Source: Nelumbo lutea (Eukaryota; Streptophyta; Magnoliopsida; Proteales; Nelumbonaceae). From it: a stretch of 64,000 nt of DNA. A model generated the notes under the pieces. It was not told the origin of the DNA and did not search any database. It saw nothing but the letters and a program-made list of their open reading frames with translations. A program made the translations under genes and the position numbers. Of the stretch, positions 36,346 through 49,600 are shown one piece after another (the first letter of the stretch is position 1; each line of letters begins with the position of its first letter). The stretch covers positions 70,242,401 to 70,306,400 of the forward strand of contig JAKGHH010000001.1 of NCBI GenBank assembly GCA_022828595.1. The letters run 5' to 3'.

Positions 36346-36694
36346 GGGCCCGTTTGGCACATTTTTTTTGCGCGGTCTTTCGGTTGTTTACAAGTCGGGT
36401 AGATTGATTTTTGGTCTATTTCCATTTGGTTCACAAAAGATCTAGCTTCCAAAAGCTAGAGTGTCGAAAATATGTGAGAAGCCCATTTTGGGCTGATTTC
36501 GGGAAGCTCCAAGTGAAGCTTTTCGCGTCTTTCGCATTTTATTCTCATGTCGAAAGACATGAAATGATGCACGAAAATACATGTATCTTCCAAACTAGCT
36601 TCGACTGCTTAGATCTTCATTCAAAAGCTCAAAGTGTCGTTTGACTGTCAGAGCTACTAGAAGATCTTCCCAAAAAGACTTACCAAACGAGCCC
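36346..36694. mobile_element. Tourist-like MITE (349 bp)
   Basis: Ends GGGCCCGTTTGGCAC and CCAAACGAGCCC, flanked by TAA at 36343-36345 and 36695-36697. GC content is well above its AT-rich surroundings. It contains local hairpins (TCTAGCTTCCAAAAGCTAGA). A 77-codon open frame inside is incidental. Confidence 0.65.
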
Positions 36695-36699
36695 TAAGT

Positions 36700-38090
36700 C
36701 TATCCACACCGATCTATACCACTTGGTTGACTTTGACCACACCTAATTTTACATTAATTAACAATAAATTATTTACTTTTAATTAAAAATAATGTAATTT
36801 ACCATAATTACATTAATTTACTATAATTGCATTTACTTTGATTAATAGTAAATAATATAGGTTGAAAAGGTAAATAACTTACATTAATTTATTGTTATGT
36901 TAAATAATAAATTACTATACATTACTACTAATTAGTAGTAATTTCAATAATTTTTTGGAAATTATCATAAAATATTGTAATTTATTGTTAGTTAATTAGT
37001 TATAAAAATTACTATAATTGTAGGGATGGAAAATTTTCCCGTAAACTTGGGGCTTTGCTTTGCCCCGCCCCGAACAAAGCAAGTTTTCTCAAATCTTAAA
37101 CGAAGATGGGGCAAAGACAAGGTGGGGACAGGGAAAATATTTTTACCCCAAATTAGGGATAGGGTTTGCATATAATTCCCCGAACTTGATGGTAAATTAG
37201 TAAAACATATGTAGATTTAATATTGATTTTTAAAATATCTCTAAATTTTCCTCTTATTCTTATAATCCTAGGATTCCATAATTTCATTTATAAAATACCC
37301 CCAAATCCCATAATCATATTTGTAAAATATCTATAAATTATATTTTTTAGGTAATTGCCTCAGGGTTGAGAAAATTTAGGGATTCCTCATCCCCGATGGG
37401 GAATGGGTGCCTCGCCCCTAACCTGCCCCACCACTAGGGTTGGGGTGAGGATGGAACAAAGTGTCTTGACTTATGGGGGGAGCTACAAGGAGGGTGTCCA
37501 TCCCATGCATCACACCACCCAACTACTACTAATAAAAATATAAAAAATGAGGCTACTTAATAAACTCACCCACAACTCCTTTTATGCCCTTATGATTCTT
37601 CCAAAATTAGTGTTTTTCCCTCCACTTTTGGGAGATTAAAAATATCCAATATGAGGTTAGATAAAATTGTCTTAAAATGTGCATGGGGTAAGTTAATTAA
37701 GCATCTCCTGTGTTTCTCTAATATATACTTAAGCCCCCATTGTATTTTGACCTCCAAAAAACCTCCATTTCTCAAATAAATACTTATAATTTTGATTTAA
37801 AAACTAAGAAAATTTACTTAAACCCTTTTATGTTTTTTTGACAAATATTATATGAACTTCACAAAAATCTCCCTTCATATATATTAAATAAAGAAAAATC
37901 TATGATGCGAAAAAAGATATGCTATGGGAAGAGTTTTGACCAATAACCACCCATGAATTTTGATAAATAACACCTAATTGGTTACATGGTTTTTGATTTC
38001 AATTGACTAGTTAAAAGTCTTTCAGATATCATATCTTTTCTATATCATAGTCAAACCCATTAAATAAATATGCAAACACTGAAATGCATG
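36700..38090. other. Intergenic DNA, no gene seen
   Basis: Includes a repeat-like patch 37020-37470 with GGGGCTTTGCTTTGCCCCGCC and CCCCATCCCC-type phrases (a common plant dispersed repeat style), otherwise AT-rich. Confidence 0.4.
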
Positions 38091-38093
38091 AGA

Positions 38094-38245
38094 TCACATC
38101 TCCACGCACAAGGAGCCGCCCCACAACGCCCCACAACACATCATTGTTATGTATTGTGAACATATCCTGATGATGACATCATAGAGACTGATACTATGGA
38201 AATGTTCCCAATACACAATGTGCTGTGGGGCGGAGATGCGAACTT
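38094..38245. mobile_element. Foldback element
   Basis: Left GCCCCACAACACATCA...TGTATTGTGAACAT pairs with right ATGTTCCCAATACACAATGTGCTGTGGGGCG, with CATCTCCACGC and GCGGAGATGCG further out. No TSD identified. Confidence 0.5.
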
Positions 38246-38729
38246 GAAATGCACCCCTTCCATTAATTATCACGACCAAAAAAAGGCTATTACACAATGT
38301 TGATCCCAACTTTTGGCTTGAAATGGGTATATCTGATCATCGGATATGGCTCCGACCTTTTTCTTTTCACCACAGTGCTGGAATAGTAGACGTTCCAACT
38401 CTCTCCCAACATATCTGATACTGCACATTTTATCATGATATTGGGGGCCTACCAAAAAGGTAGGACCCACCATGTATGATGACATGTGTGGTGTGAGATC
38501 ATGTTGAGAGGGTATTCTAGCATCTTTTGCTGTGCTGGTGGCTCAATTGGAAGAATCATTGATTTATTGTAGCAAAGACATGGGACAAATTCTGTTATCA
38601 CCACTTCACGAGGGATGGAGATGAACTACCCTGGTTGTGTAGCCCCATGAAGCAAAATATAAAAACACTATTAATTTCTTCTTCTTCTTTCTTTTTATAT
38701 CTTTTGGAGAATTGCACAACCGAGTTAGT

Positions 38730-39230
38730 TAGACCTGACAAAAAGTTGACCCAACCCAATCCAAAAAAATAGGGTTAGGGTCTCATATTTGGCAATCCAA
38801 ATGTGAAAATGACTCGACCTACCCGAAAAATGGGTTGAGTCATGGGTCAACCCGCTGGCTCAATTGTTAAGTCTAATTGGGATTATTTATGCATTATTGG
38901 AAGTTTCCACTCTTTAATTTTTTTTATTTAGTCTTTACTTTTTATTGTTTACTCTTTAAATTGTTAAATGTTCAAGTTTTTTATTTTATATTTGGAATTT
39001 TAAGGTTAATTGTTTTAATTTTGACATTTTTCATATTATTTTTTATTTTTTTAAATTTCAATTATTTTTTTAGATGACCCAAATTGACCAATGGGTCAAC
39101 CCTAATCCGAACATTTAAGATTAGGGTATAGCATTTGACAATCCAACCTAAAATCCAATCTGACCCAAAAACAATCATGAATACCTCGACCCAACCCGAA
39201 CCGACCCACCCAACCTGATTGTCAGTTCTA
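38730..39230. mobile_element. Probable hAT-type MITE
   Basis: Termini TAGACCTGACAA and, on the minus strand, TAGAACTGACAA. The arms are rich in GACCCAACCC and GGGTTGGGT words. The flanking octamers GAGTTAGT and GAGGTAGC agree at 6 of 8 sites, compatible with an old 8-bp TSD. Confidence 0.5.
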
Positions 39231-39699
39231 GAGGTAGCCCATCCCTCAACCTAGGTGCAAAGGCTGGATTCGATGTCAAGTCTCCGCTAGGCACCTTGCC
39301 TCTTATTATTTTATTTTATTTTCTTGTTTATGAAGTAGTCATTTTTCATACTCTAACCTGCATGGTTGCATTCTCACACTTGTCAGCCGAAGATTTTACC
39401 TATACTTTAAGCCCCTAGAATAACGGTGTTAAATGTAAACATTATTAATAAGGGCATAATGATAACGGAAGGGGCATTTACATATTTATTTAAAACGTGA
39501 AGGGAGTTATTTTTGCAGAGTTCAAACTATAGGGGTTTAAATATTTGTCAGAAAATACAAGGGCGAGGTTTAAATCCTTCTCCCAAAAATGGTATGCGGA
39601 TTGGATGGTATCCAGTGTCTGCATCACCTAAGACATACGCAAGCTGAGTGATTATGTTCGTGGATTCGTTTGGGAACAAAATAATATCGTGGGACGAAC

Positions 39700-39863
39700 A
39701 TAAAAAAAGCAGTGCTTCGCTGATCCTGGAGATGCAGAAGCGACTGACCGACTGAGAGCGCGAGGTTGGTTGGTGTATGGCTCGGTCCGTTTTGGACGTT
39801 CCTACCCTTAATTCTACCTCGAGACTTCTTGCTTCGTTGGATCTCAACGACGAACACAAGACG
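39700..39863 (+). other. First exon of the RING-like gene (5' UTR or alternative N-terminus)
   Basis: The exon end CACAAGACG is followed by GTAATC (donor at 39864), and the next acceptor, TTGGCAG, ends at 40606. An ATG at 39777 opens 29 codons (MARSVLDVPTLNSTSRLLAS...) that join in phase with the next exon. The family start motif lies in exon 2, so this exon may be leader only. The transcription start is not visible; 39700 is an estimate. Confidence 0.45.
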
Positions 39864-40606
39864 GTAATCTCCGTTTTTTTTTCCGTCTCTTTCAATTTAT
39901 GTGGCAATGGTTTTGTATTTGTCTGTGCTAGTGATCTGTTGTTAGGGTTTGTTCATATTGATTCGAATATGAAAATTTCAATCTGGGTCTGTATGATGTA
40001 ATATACCTTCTGTTTTATTTGGCATTGAAATGCAATTGTTCCCATTTTGTTCGGCCATTTTTTTAATTATGTTTCTGTTTGGTAATGTTTTCTTTCATTT
40101 TTTGATCGGTTCATCTCTTTTCCGTCATCATCATGCTCATCTTCTTCCTGTTTTAATGGAGGGAGATGGTAAAAGCTCTAAAATCTGAATTGGGTTCTTT
40201 TTCTTTCTTTCATTTTTTTTTTTCAGTTTCGTAGTTGGGCATATTGTTGTTCCAATTTTGCTCGTCTTGGCCATGTCGGCTTACTATCTCTCTGCCCCCA
40301 AACCATCTATCTCTCTATATGTTTTCGTTATATTACTCGGGATGTTTTACGGCGACCTGCTTTTTCTTTTGGTTGATTAATGGATGATGAATATATTTTG
40401 ATTTGATGAATTTGCAACCAAAGGGAACGCAGATTGTCTCTGGATTTAGGATTGGGTTTTCATTATTCACAGGTCCCCCCCCCTCTTCTCTCTCCCTTAA
40501 TTTTTTTTTGGTATTATCTAAACCAACAAAATGATTTCTTTTAACAAGAATGTTTTCTTCATGGCAAGTATTCATTTTTTTTTTTTTTGAGCTTTTAAAT
40601 TGGCAG

Positions 40607-43600
40607 ATGCAGAATATGGATGATTTGGACATTGATCATGTAACGGATGTTCCTGATACTCCTGAAAGACAGACCATGCGGAAGAATGGTGGGGATAGTT
40701 TCGAAAAGAACGTTGGTTCTTCAGTGGCTCGTGAGTCTGAAAGTTCTGAAGTATCGGGTAAAGGTGTTCCCGGTTTGCTGAGGGGTGGTGGTAGGCTGAT
40801 CGCTGAAAATGTTAATGGCAGAAGATCTTATCATCGTTCCTCCAAAGATTTCAGTAGTTCTGACAAAATAGAGAATGACATTTCCGCTGTTTTCTCCTCA
40901 TTGGATAATGGGACTTTTCCCAAGAACTCTAATTTTAGGAATATGATACTACGCCAATCTTCTGCACAACCACAACATTTGGAACACATTCATTCTAGTT
41001 CTCATGGTCATAGAGGTAATAATCATCTGATTGGTAGAGCTAAAGTTGGTGGTATCTCTGATGCTCCTGAAGTATCTATCTCTAATGTCAGAAATCAAGA
41101 TGGAAACAGGGGAAAACTAATTGATTTGATTTCAAATGACAAAAGCCCTTCATGTTCTACCAATCTTAGAAATACAAGAAGGAAGATGACCGCATGTGAC
41201 ACAAACTTTGATAAAGGAAAAGCTGTGTTCACTGAGGATCCTAAGCCTTTTAGTTCCATACCTGAGAGCTATGTTCTAGATTTAACAGTGCAGAATGAAT
41301 TTAGTGGGATGCCTGAAAAGGGAAGTAGTGCATCCAAATATCCAGCTGAAGGGATTAAAAAAGCACCGACAGTACCCAACGGCTTTTCTTTATCACATGT
41401 TGGCCGAAGCCCTTCAAAAGCACCCAGCAACACCTGCAAAGGAAAAAGCAAATTGGATGATGCATCTAATAATGCTGGAGATGATTCCCAGAATGTGAAT
41501 GGTATAGATTTGTCTAATGCTTCCCAGTCAAAAACCAAACAAATCATTCTAATTCCTCCACAGTCTACTTCCTCACCGAGGAGAGCCGGGCAAAAGAGGC
41601 TAGTTCGCAATGGGTGCATCTCTCCATATAACATAGCAAGAGCTAAACAAACTGCTGAAAGCCTTGGTATGAGTTCTGGTGGTGCCAAACAGGATTACAT
41701 CAGAGAAGCAGTCTCCGGCGGTGGGACTTCATCTTGTCAAATACCCATTGCCATCTCTAGTTCTGAAGGCAACCATACTGATAGAAAGAAAGGAAAGGGA
41801 TTAATGAATGATAGGATTCCAGAAAAAGTGAATAGTGACAAAGGCATACATTTTCCAAGCAGGTAACTTCTAGCTCCAGCATTTCAGACTAAACATTTTG
41901 TTTTTTTGTATTTATGATTCATCTAATCTTAAATAAATGTCAATGCATAAATATGCCTTCAGTTAGTAAGCATTCTGTCACAGTTGTCACAATTGCTTTT
42001 ATACTTTTCCTTGTTTCTTTGCTTTCTGTTTTTTATTTATTTGCTATTTTTTTTTATGAACAAATGGTCTTCTTTTGGTTAACTGGGATACTCATGCTAA
42101 GCCATTTTTTAGTGAATGAAAGAAATGTGAGAACCCATCTTGCTTACTTCAGATCCATATTATCCTCTAGATAATGATCCTTCATTATTTATATTTTTGG
42201 ATTTAGGGCTGGAAACGGTATCCGATTGCCTGAATCGAATTCAAATTTGATCCCATTAAGGGTGATATGAATTCAATCTGTTTATGCTTTATAATTGGAT
42301 TGAATGTGGATCCACCCTATCCAATCCAATATAATCAGATCAATCTGATTTAAATATATATGCTCATATTTACAATATGCTTAGAATTTATATTGTATCT
42401 ACTAGTAAAGTTGATTTGAATGTTTGTTTTTACTAAATTTTCTATAGTTTCAAGTTTCATATAAGTAATTTCAATTAGTTTTGTTCATAAAATATAATAT
42501 CAGTAACTTTTAGTTCATTTTATTAATACTATTATAATATTTTGATCATTTTTAGTTTAAATTATTTATACTATTTAATATCCGGTTGCAATATGAATTT
42601 GATTTGAATCTGACATAAATCCGATGGATAAGATCTGATTCAAATTCAATACAAACAAATTAAATTTGGATCTATCCATGTCCAATCTGATTTGTTCTGT
42701 TTACAGCCCTATATGGATTATTATTTTTTATTTTTTTTGGGTTACATTGCTTTTAGTTATTCAATGTCAGCCTTTTTTGTTGCATAAGATTCAATTGGGT
42801 AAGAGCTCAACCAGCTATATTAAAAATAAAGTTAACACATTTATATATATTATTTATGTTTACACACAGTACACTTTTCAGTAAACTGGTTAATGATGGT
42901 GGATTGCTCAGAAGAGTAATTACCATTATCATCCTTAAAGAAAGAATATAGAAAGCTATTCTATTGGATCCTCTCTGAGAACACCTCATCCTGATGAAAA
43001 ATTCAAATCTTCTTTATGGAAAAAGTACATTAACAATTTCATGGGACATAATAAAGGAGCGTTATAGAAGTGTTTCTGAAGGATGCTCAAGATCGCTCCC
43101 ATGGATTTATAGAGGCATTTGGTCATACATCACATGGGGGTCCCTGGTGTTAAAAGAATTTAAAGAAAAGGAACAGCTGGGCATTTAGAGAGTTGGAAAG
43201 AAATAAAGTTATAGGGGTAATTTCTGACTTCATCTTTACCTCAATCTATTTCCTTAGAGTCAACCCCATGGTTTGACATAGTACACACTTTATCCCTTCA
43301 GATTGAATTGACAAACTCAAAATGGATGAGATTCCTGCCTGATGGCAATTAGGATTCCAAAAGATCATTTTGGTACCATTTGACCTTCAATTTTGAATTA
43401 GAATCTGGTCTCATAGGACTGATAAATAAACCTCTACTTTGAGAGTACAGTAAGGTATATAAAGAAACAATGAGAAATATACCATAACAGAATGAGGGTG
43501 ATAGAAGAGATTTCTTATCTGATTCATTAGTCACAGGGTTTGAATTAATCAACTTTGATGTAGTCTCCTTCCTTTTTCCAATCCAATTCTTTAGGCTTCT

Positions 43601-46600
43601 CTGAAATGCGTTTGTATCTGGAGAAGGCTTCTATCTAATTTGTCTTGTACTGGTACATATTAGCTGAGAAGCACAAAGAGTATTTGATTTGTGCTCTGGT
43701 ATAAGTCTCTTCTTTAAACATAGCCACTTCGCCATCTATACCGTTACAACCTGCACATACAAAGAAGGCTTCTGATATTGCATTGACATAAGTCTTGTTC
43801 AGGTTCCCCAGGCAATTGTTGTCTGCCTTGCACATACTAGCAGATTGAATGGATGTTTGAATAAAAGAACTGGGGCCTTAATCTGCATTCTTTAATAAAT
43901 ACATACAATATTCAAATGAATTGCATTATTCCCTGAGTTATTTGAGTTGATAGGCAATGACATATTAAAGTGAAATGATAGCCTACTTCTAACTCCCTTT
44001 TAAACATTTAAAACATTGATTTATATATGGTTGTAGTTTGGATATTATTCACCACTTCTAGATGGTTCTTGTTTTTAGTGTGTTCCGACAAGTCTTGTTC
44101 AGGTTCATGGTTCCCTAGATAACTATTTTCTGCCCTGTACGTGTTGTGTGAATAAGGTGTCCAAATAAAGGAACCTGAGCCTTAATCTATGTCTTCTAAT
44201 GAACACATAAAATATACAAATTAGTTGTGTTATCCCTGAGTTATTTGAGTTGATAGGCAATAGAATATTCTAACTGCTTTTTTAACACTTGGCACATTGA
44301 CTTAACGTATGTATGATTTGTAGATTTCCCATTATTTGCCACTTCTAGATGTTTCCTGTTTTTTTTTTTTATACATTTTTTCTTGTTGTTTGTGGCATGC
44401 TTGATATTTGTGATTCACATATTTTCTCGTGTACAACTTGTAGTGTTCTGTGCACAGTTGTAGTGTTCCATTCATAGCATGGCATTTTTTCTGCAGTTTG
44501 ATATACCCTGTAGAAGAGGCTATTAGCAATGAAGCTACTGCTGGAGACATTTCCCAGTGTTTTGAAGACACAGGTGGTTGGAGAAGCACACATAATAGTT
44601 CAAGAAGAACATCTTCACCATTGATTGGTGAGTTTGGACATCTTCCTGGGGGTGGTCAAAGGCATAAAAACAGAACAGAAAGTTTAAATTGTATGAATGT
44701 AGTTAACAGCAGTCCTGAGACTGATTTTGTTGATGTTGGGGATCCAGGATCTATTCAGCATAGGCCCACTCAACGTTTAGCTCAAACATCTTCCAATGTT
44801 GCTTATGAGCCACACAATGTAAATGGACAATTTCATAGAACAAATAAGCTAATGAAAAGACAAAAGAAGCATGGTTCATCTGGCAATACTGGTGAGTGCT
44901 CTACTTCAACTTTTGATGACTCAGAAGTTGCTTATCTCTGGTCATCTCGTGAACCTCCTAACACAAGAACAGCCAGATCTCAGAATCCTCATTGTCATGG
45001 CACCTCAGGACCTATTATAGAAATTGATTACTTGTCTCCAGAAATGAGATGCAATAATCCTCAAGATACAAGTCGAATAGTTGATGATGACTCAGATGCT
45101 AGGGCAAGACAGGTAGAAGCTGATGAGATATTGGCTCGACAACTCCAAGAACAATATTATCGTGAGTTGCCTGGAGCTGGGGATGGAGAGGTGGTTATTC
45201 TCTTCAATTGGTGCTTATTATATGTCATGAAAAACTATTTGCTGATCATTCCTTATATTTATGTCTAACTATCAACAGATTGATGCAAGTATTGCATGGA
45301 CACTACAACAGGAAGAGGATACACAACATGCTTCCTTTCGTACGCATCAGCGGTCATCACATCCTGTAAGTGAAGCATTATATATGCTGAGTTTTGCTAA
45401 TGAAATAACAAGTTGATAATAAGGATCCATAAAGAAGCTAACAATGACCTTCATATGAAAAGCTTTTAATCCTTACATATCTTAGAATTTGATGTGCAAT
45501 TGAAGTGCATTATTGAATTCACATCTATTCAGACTTGGGTAGACAGTTGTAGTAGCCTGAAAGCAACCTACTATGTGACTTTCACTTGCAATGTTTCTTC
45601 AACTATTCTTTTTGGTCAGTAACTGATTTTATTAATGAAAGAGAATGATAACCTCATTCCTCTAGTATGTAGATAGAACCAGAATAGGAATATATAGATC
45701 AGCCAAAGGCTGTCCCACCATTCTTAAGTCAATATTTCTTTAAATTCGCTGCAACAATTCGAAATTACCAAAGATGGATGTATGTAATGAACTGAATACT
45801 TAAAGAAAACAGGGAAATAAATTTAACCTTTAGAAAGATATTGATCGTCATAGTCTAAGCCTTATCCCAACTATAGTGGGGTTGGCTACATGAATAGGAT
45901 GTATGTAATAAACTGATTGCTTCAAGAAAACAGGGAAATAAATTTAACCTTTAGAAAGATATTCATCATCATCATCACCATCATCTAAGCCTTATCCCAA
46001 CTATAGTGGGGTTGGCTACATGAATCCATTCCGTTCTGTTTAAAGCCATTTCAATTATTTACTATTAAGCACTTAAAATCATTGTTCACTACTTTGATCC
46101 ATGTCCTTTTGATATACCCCTAGCCCTTCTAGCTCCTTCAACCTGCAACTTTAGAAAGACATTACATAATATAAACAATGCGAGTTAAATTACTAAGAGG
46201 AAGGTTGGAGGGGGAAGAGAGTAAATGATAAAATGCAAAATTTAAGTTCCTTATGTAATAAACTGGATAAAGTTCTCATTATGAATGATCCAATATGTAG
46301 AGGAACATTTCTACAAAAAATGGGATTCGTATGTGTTGAAGGCATTTTTTTTTTAATCCAAATAATATTTAAATAAATTATAACTCAAATAAGTGGGTTG
46401 GCTAGTCTGCTAGCCAAATCATTAAAACTATGGAAAAGTATCCCGTATGGGAGTTCCCTCTCTTTAAGTGGGAGGGACAGGTGCCTTTCACCTAGGAGGA
46501 GGAGGTAGTTACATAACTACCCCACTCCCTATTTAAGCTCCTTAAGGGGAAGCTAGAAGCACACAAGGAGAGACACTCTTCGGAGAAAATTGTCACAAGA

Positions 46601-49600
46601 GATTCTTAAGAAAAGCAAAGATAATGAGAGAAGAAAAGAGGAGTGCTCAAGGGAAGGCAGGGAATGAAAAGTCTCACTAATACAGGTAGAAAAAGGAAAG
46701 TCCTCTCTGTGAATACTTTCTATATTATGTCTTCTGCTATGTATCCTTCTCTCTCTCTCTCTCTCTTTTATTTTCACTTTTGAGAAAGGAAGTAGAGGGA
46801 AATAAACCATCTACAACTAGGTGCCTCTACTTGGTTGATTATGGTCCTTCTTTCAAGACAAAGTTAGGGATTAAACCATCTACGGTCTAATTCTCGAAGG
46901 CTGATTATGGTTCCCTTCAAATGAAAATGAAGAGTAGAGGGAAATAAACCATCTACAACCAGGTGCCTCTACTTGGTTGATTATGGTCTCTCTTTCAAGG
47001 CAAAGGTAGGGATTAAACCATCTATAGTCTAATTCTCGAAGGCTGATTATGGTTCCCTTCAAATGAAAATGAAGAGCAGAGGGATGAAAATTGTCTATAA
47101 TCAAATATTCAGTTTGATTGACTACGATTTCCTTTTTGTATGCAAAAATCCAAGGATTAAGGCTGTCTACAATTAGAATTTCATCTGATTGACTACAGCT
47201 TATTGGTGAAGAAAGGAGTGAGAAGGAAATTTTCTTTGTATCAAAAAGAAAAGAGAAATGTGGAGATGTGCTCTTTCGTTGTTTGGGGCTTGGCTACTTT
47301 CATTGTTTGGGGGTAGTTGGAGTCTACTAGTAGAAGTTCATATGCTCTTCAACCATTCTACCTTTTATTGGCCTACAAAACTAGGGAGAATTGTGTGGAG
47401 ATGTGCTCGTGCTGCTTTGATTTGGACTCTATGGGAAGAAAGAAATCTTATAATCTTTCAAGAAAAGGAAAGGAGTAGTCAGGATTTGAAAGACTGTGTG
47501 TTGAATAGGGCAATACATTGGCTGAAGACCTTGGGAATCTTTCATCAATTCTCCTTTAATGACCTTTGGAGAAACTGGTCAGCAGTAGCGAGGTGTTCAT
47601 CTCTAAAGGACAAATCAATTACAAGCTGGTCGCCTCCATCCGAAGGCTCACTAAAGTTGAACTTTGATGGAAGTAGCATGGGTAATCCAGGTTTATCCGG
47701 AATGGGGGGTACTTTGGGAAATGCGAATGGAGAGATTTTGTTGCTTTACTCAGGTCCCTTAGGATTTGGGAACTCCATCAGGGCAGAACTTTTAGCTGTT
47801 GTACAAGGGGTGCAATTTGCAAACCAACTGGGGGTACAACAACTAATAATCGAGGGGGACTCCAAAGTGGTGGTGGGTTGGTTGAAAAATTCTGAAGAGG
47901 CTATGTGGCGATACAAGAATGAAATGAAGAAATTCAGTTGGTTGACAAGGAATATGTTGGTCACTGTACAGTGGGTGGGGAGATCAACAAATACTTTGTC
48001 AGATATGTTAGCTAAGCAAGGGGTAAATAGGGAAGAATTATTTTGGGCTCAGTTGTGATTCTTGTTTTTCTTTCCTAGTTTACTTGTAAGATTCAAGGAG
48101 GGGCTGCAGCTCGCGTCTCTCGCTGGGATGATGTATGAACTCACTCTAAATTTGCTTTTGAATCAATAAATTTATTATTATTCATCAAAATTTATTATTT
48201 TTGTATAGTTTCTCAATTGTATTTTCTTTTTCTTTCTTCCCATTCTTGTACACTTGATATAAAAGAAAAGCAAATGAAAAGTTCTTTTTAAGTACTCTAT
48301 TGTTCTTTTCTTTTGTTCTATGCATTCATTTCTCCAAGTCAGAATCAACAGGTGTTCTCTACTTTCTTGTGGAGATGTAATTAAGGGGAACAATCCATAT
48401 GATTTCCCTGAATGGGCCTTACCCAAAATAATAATAAAGAAAAGCTCAATCACTTGATTTTGTGAATTATGTTGCATGAGAATTTATTAAAATTTTCATA
48501 CCAACAGTCTGCAGGGTGGCTGAAACAAATGGTTTACCAATGCTCACTTTTTTTTTATTTTTTATTTTTGGTTTACCTTTTAATTCTTGGTTGTTTTACC
48601 ATGGTATGGTGTTCTGTAAGAAACATATTTTTAGCTTTATTCCAGTGGTACTAGTACTACTGATGCAACAAGAGCAAATAGGTTTTCTCCTGTAATCCTT
48701 GTGGATTCTGTCATTTGATACTGCTGGTTGTTTTACCATGGTATGGTGTTCTGTAAGAAACATATTTTTAGCTTTATTCCAGTGGTACTAGTACTACTGA
48801 TGCAACAAGAGCAAATAGGTTTTCTCCTGTAATCCTTGTGGATTCTGTCATTTGATACTGCTGGATATGGAAATAGAGCTTACCATTACAAGTGTGTTGA
48901 CTATAGTAAAATACTGTGATCATGTCAATGTAGAAATGTAGCTATCAAGGTGTTGCTTAGGTGCCCACCTAAACAAAATCACAAGTCAGGTGCTTTATTA
49001 TAATATCATTACCACGGTTGCATCTTGTTAGTATGTCTGTTTATATGCTATATACATCGCCCATACTTTGTTTTAAGGTTGTATTGAAATTTAAAAGATC
49101 TAAGGGCTTTGAGAAGTATAAAAGAAAGAAGGATAGAGAAATTTCTTTTTTTCCTCTCTTTTTTCTAATCTCTCTCATATTATAAAAAGGTGGCTCAACC
49201 CTTGTTCTTTTTTTTTTCTCTCTTTCCTTGACTTTTATCTTAAATTTGTATTATATAAAATTATGTCCTTCTTTAGTTGCTAATTTATATGAAATTTCTC
49301 TATCAATACTTGTTAGATTTGATGCTATTTTTGTAAATATTGATATTAATACTAAAAAGGATTGCTATTTTTTTTTCAATTAATATGCATACTGATTGGT
49401 ATATAAAACTAGGGAACTAACCTAAAATTTTGTTTTTTTACTGTATAAAATTCTTAATTGTTTGCCTAGGAGCCTACTTGGCCACTAGGTAGTAGGTACC
49501 CCACTGTTGCCTAGAACTGCCTATGGCGCTATACACCTTGACAACTATGTGTAGAAGCTGAAGCTCATGGAAATACTATCTCTTAGAACTGTGCCAACTT

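Noticed and set aside
36411..36644. 77-codon open frame in a GC-richer patch
   Set aside because: It lies wholly inside a Tourist-like MITE with TIRs and TAA TSDs. No recognised domain.
39624..39907. Minus-strand open frames before the RING-like gene (possible divergent gene)
   Set aside because: They overlap the first exon of the + strand gene, and no domain is recognised. Not enough support.
40550..40606. Upstream extension of the RING-like exon starting MFSSWQVFIFFFF
   Set aside because: It is the polypyrimidine tract and acceptor (TTGGCAG) of the preceding intron, not coding.
46480..46790. Possible solo LTR with TATTTAAG box before the hairpin array
   Set aside because: TG...CA ends, a PBS or a TSD could not be identified; kept only as a remark in the array finding.
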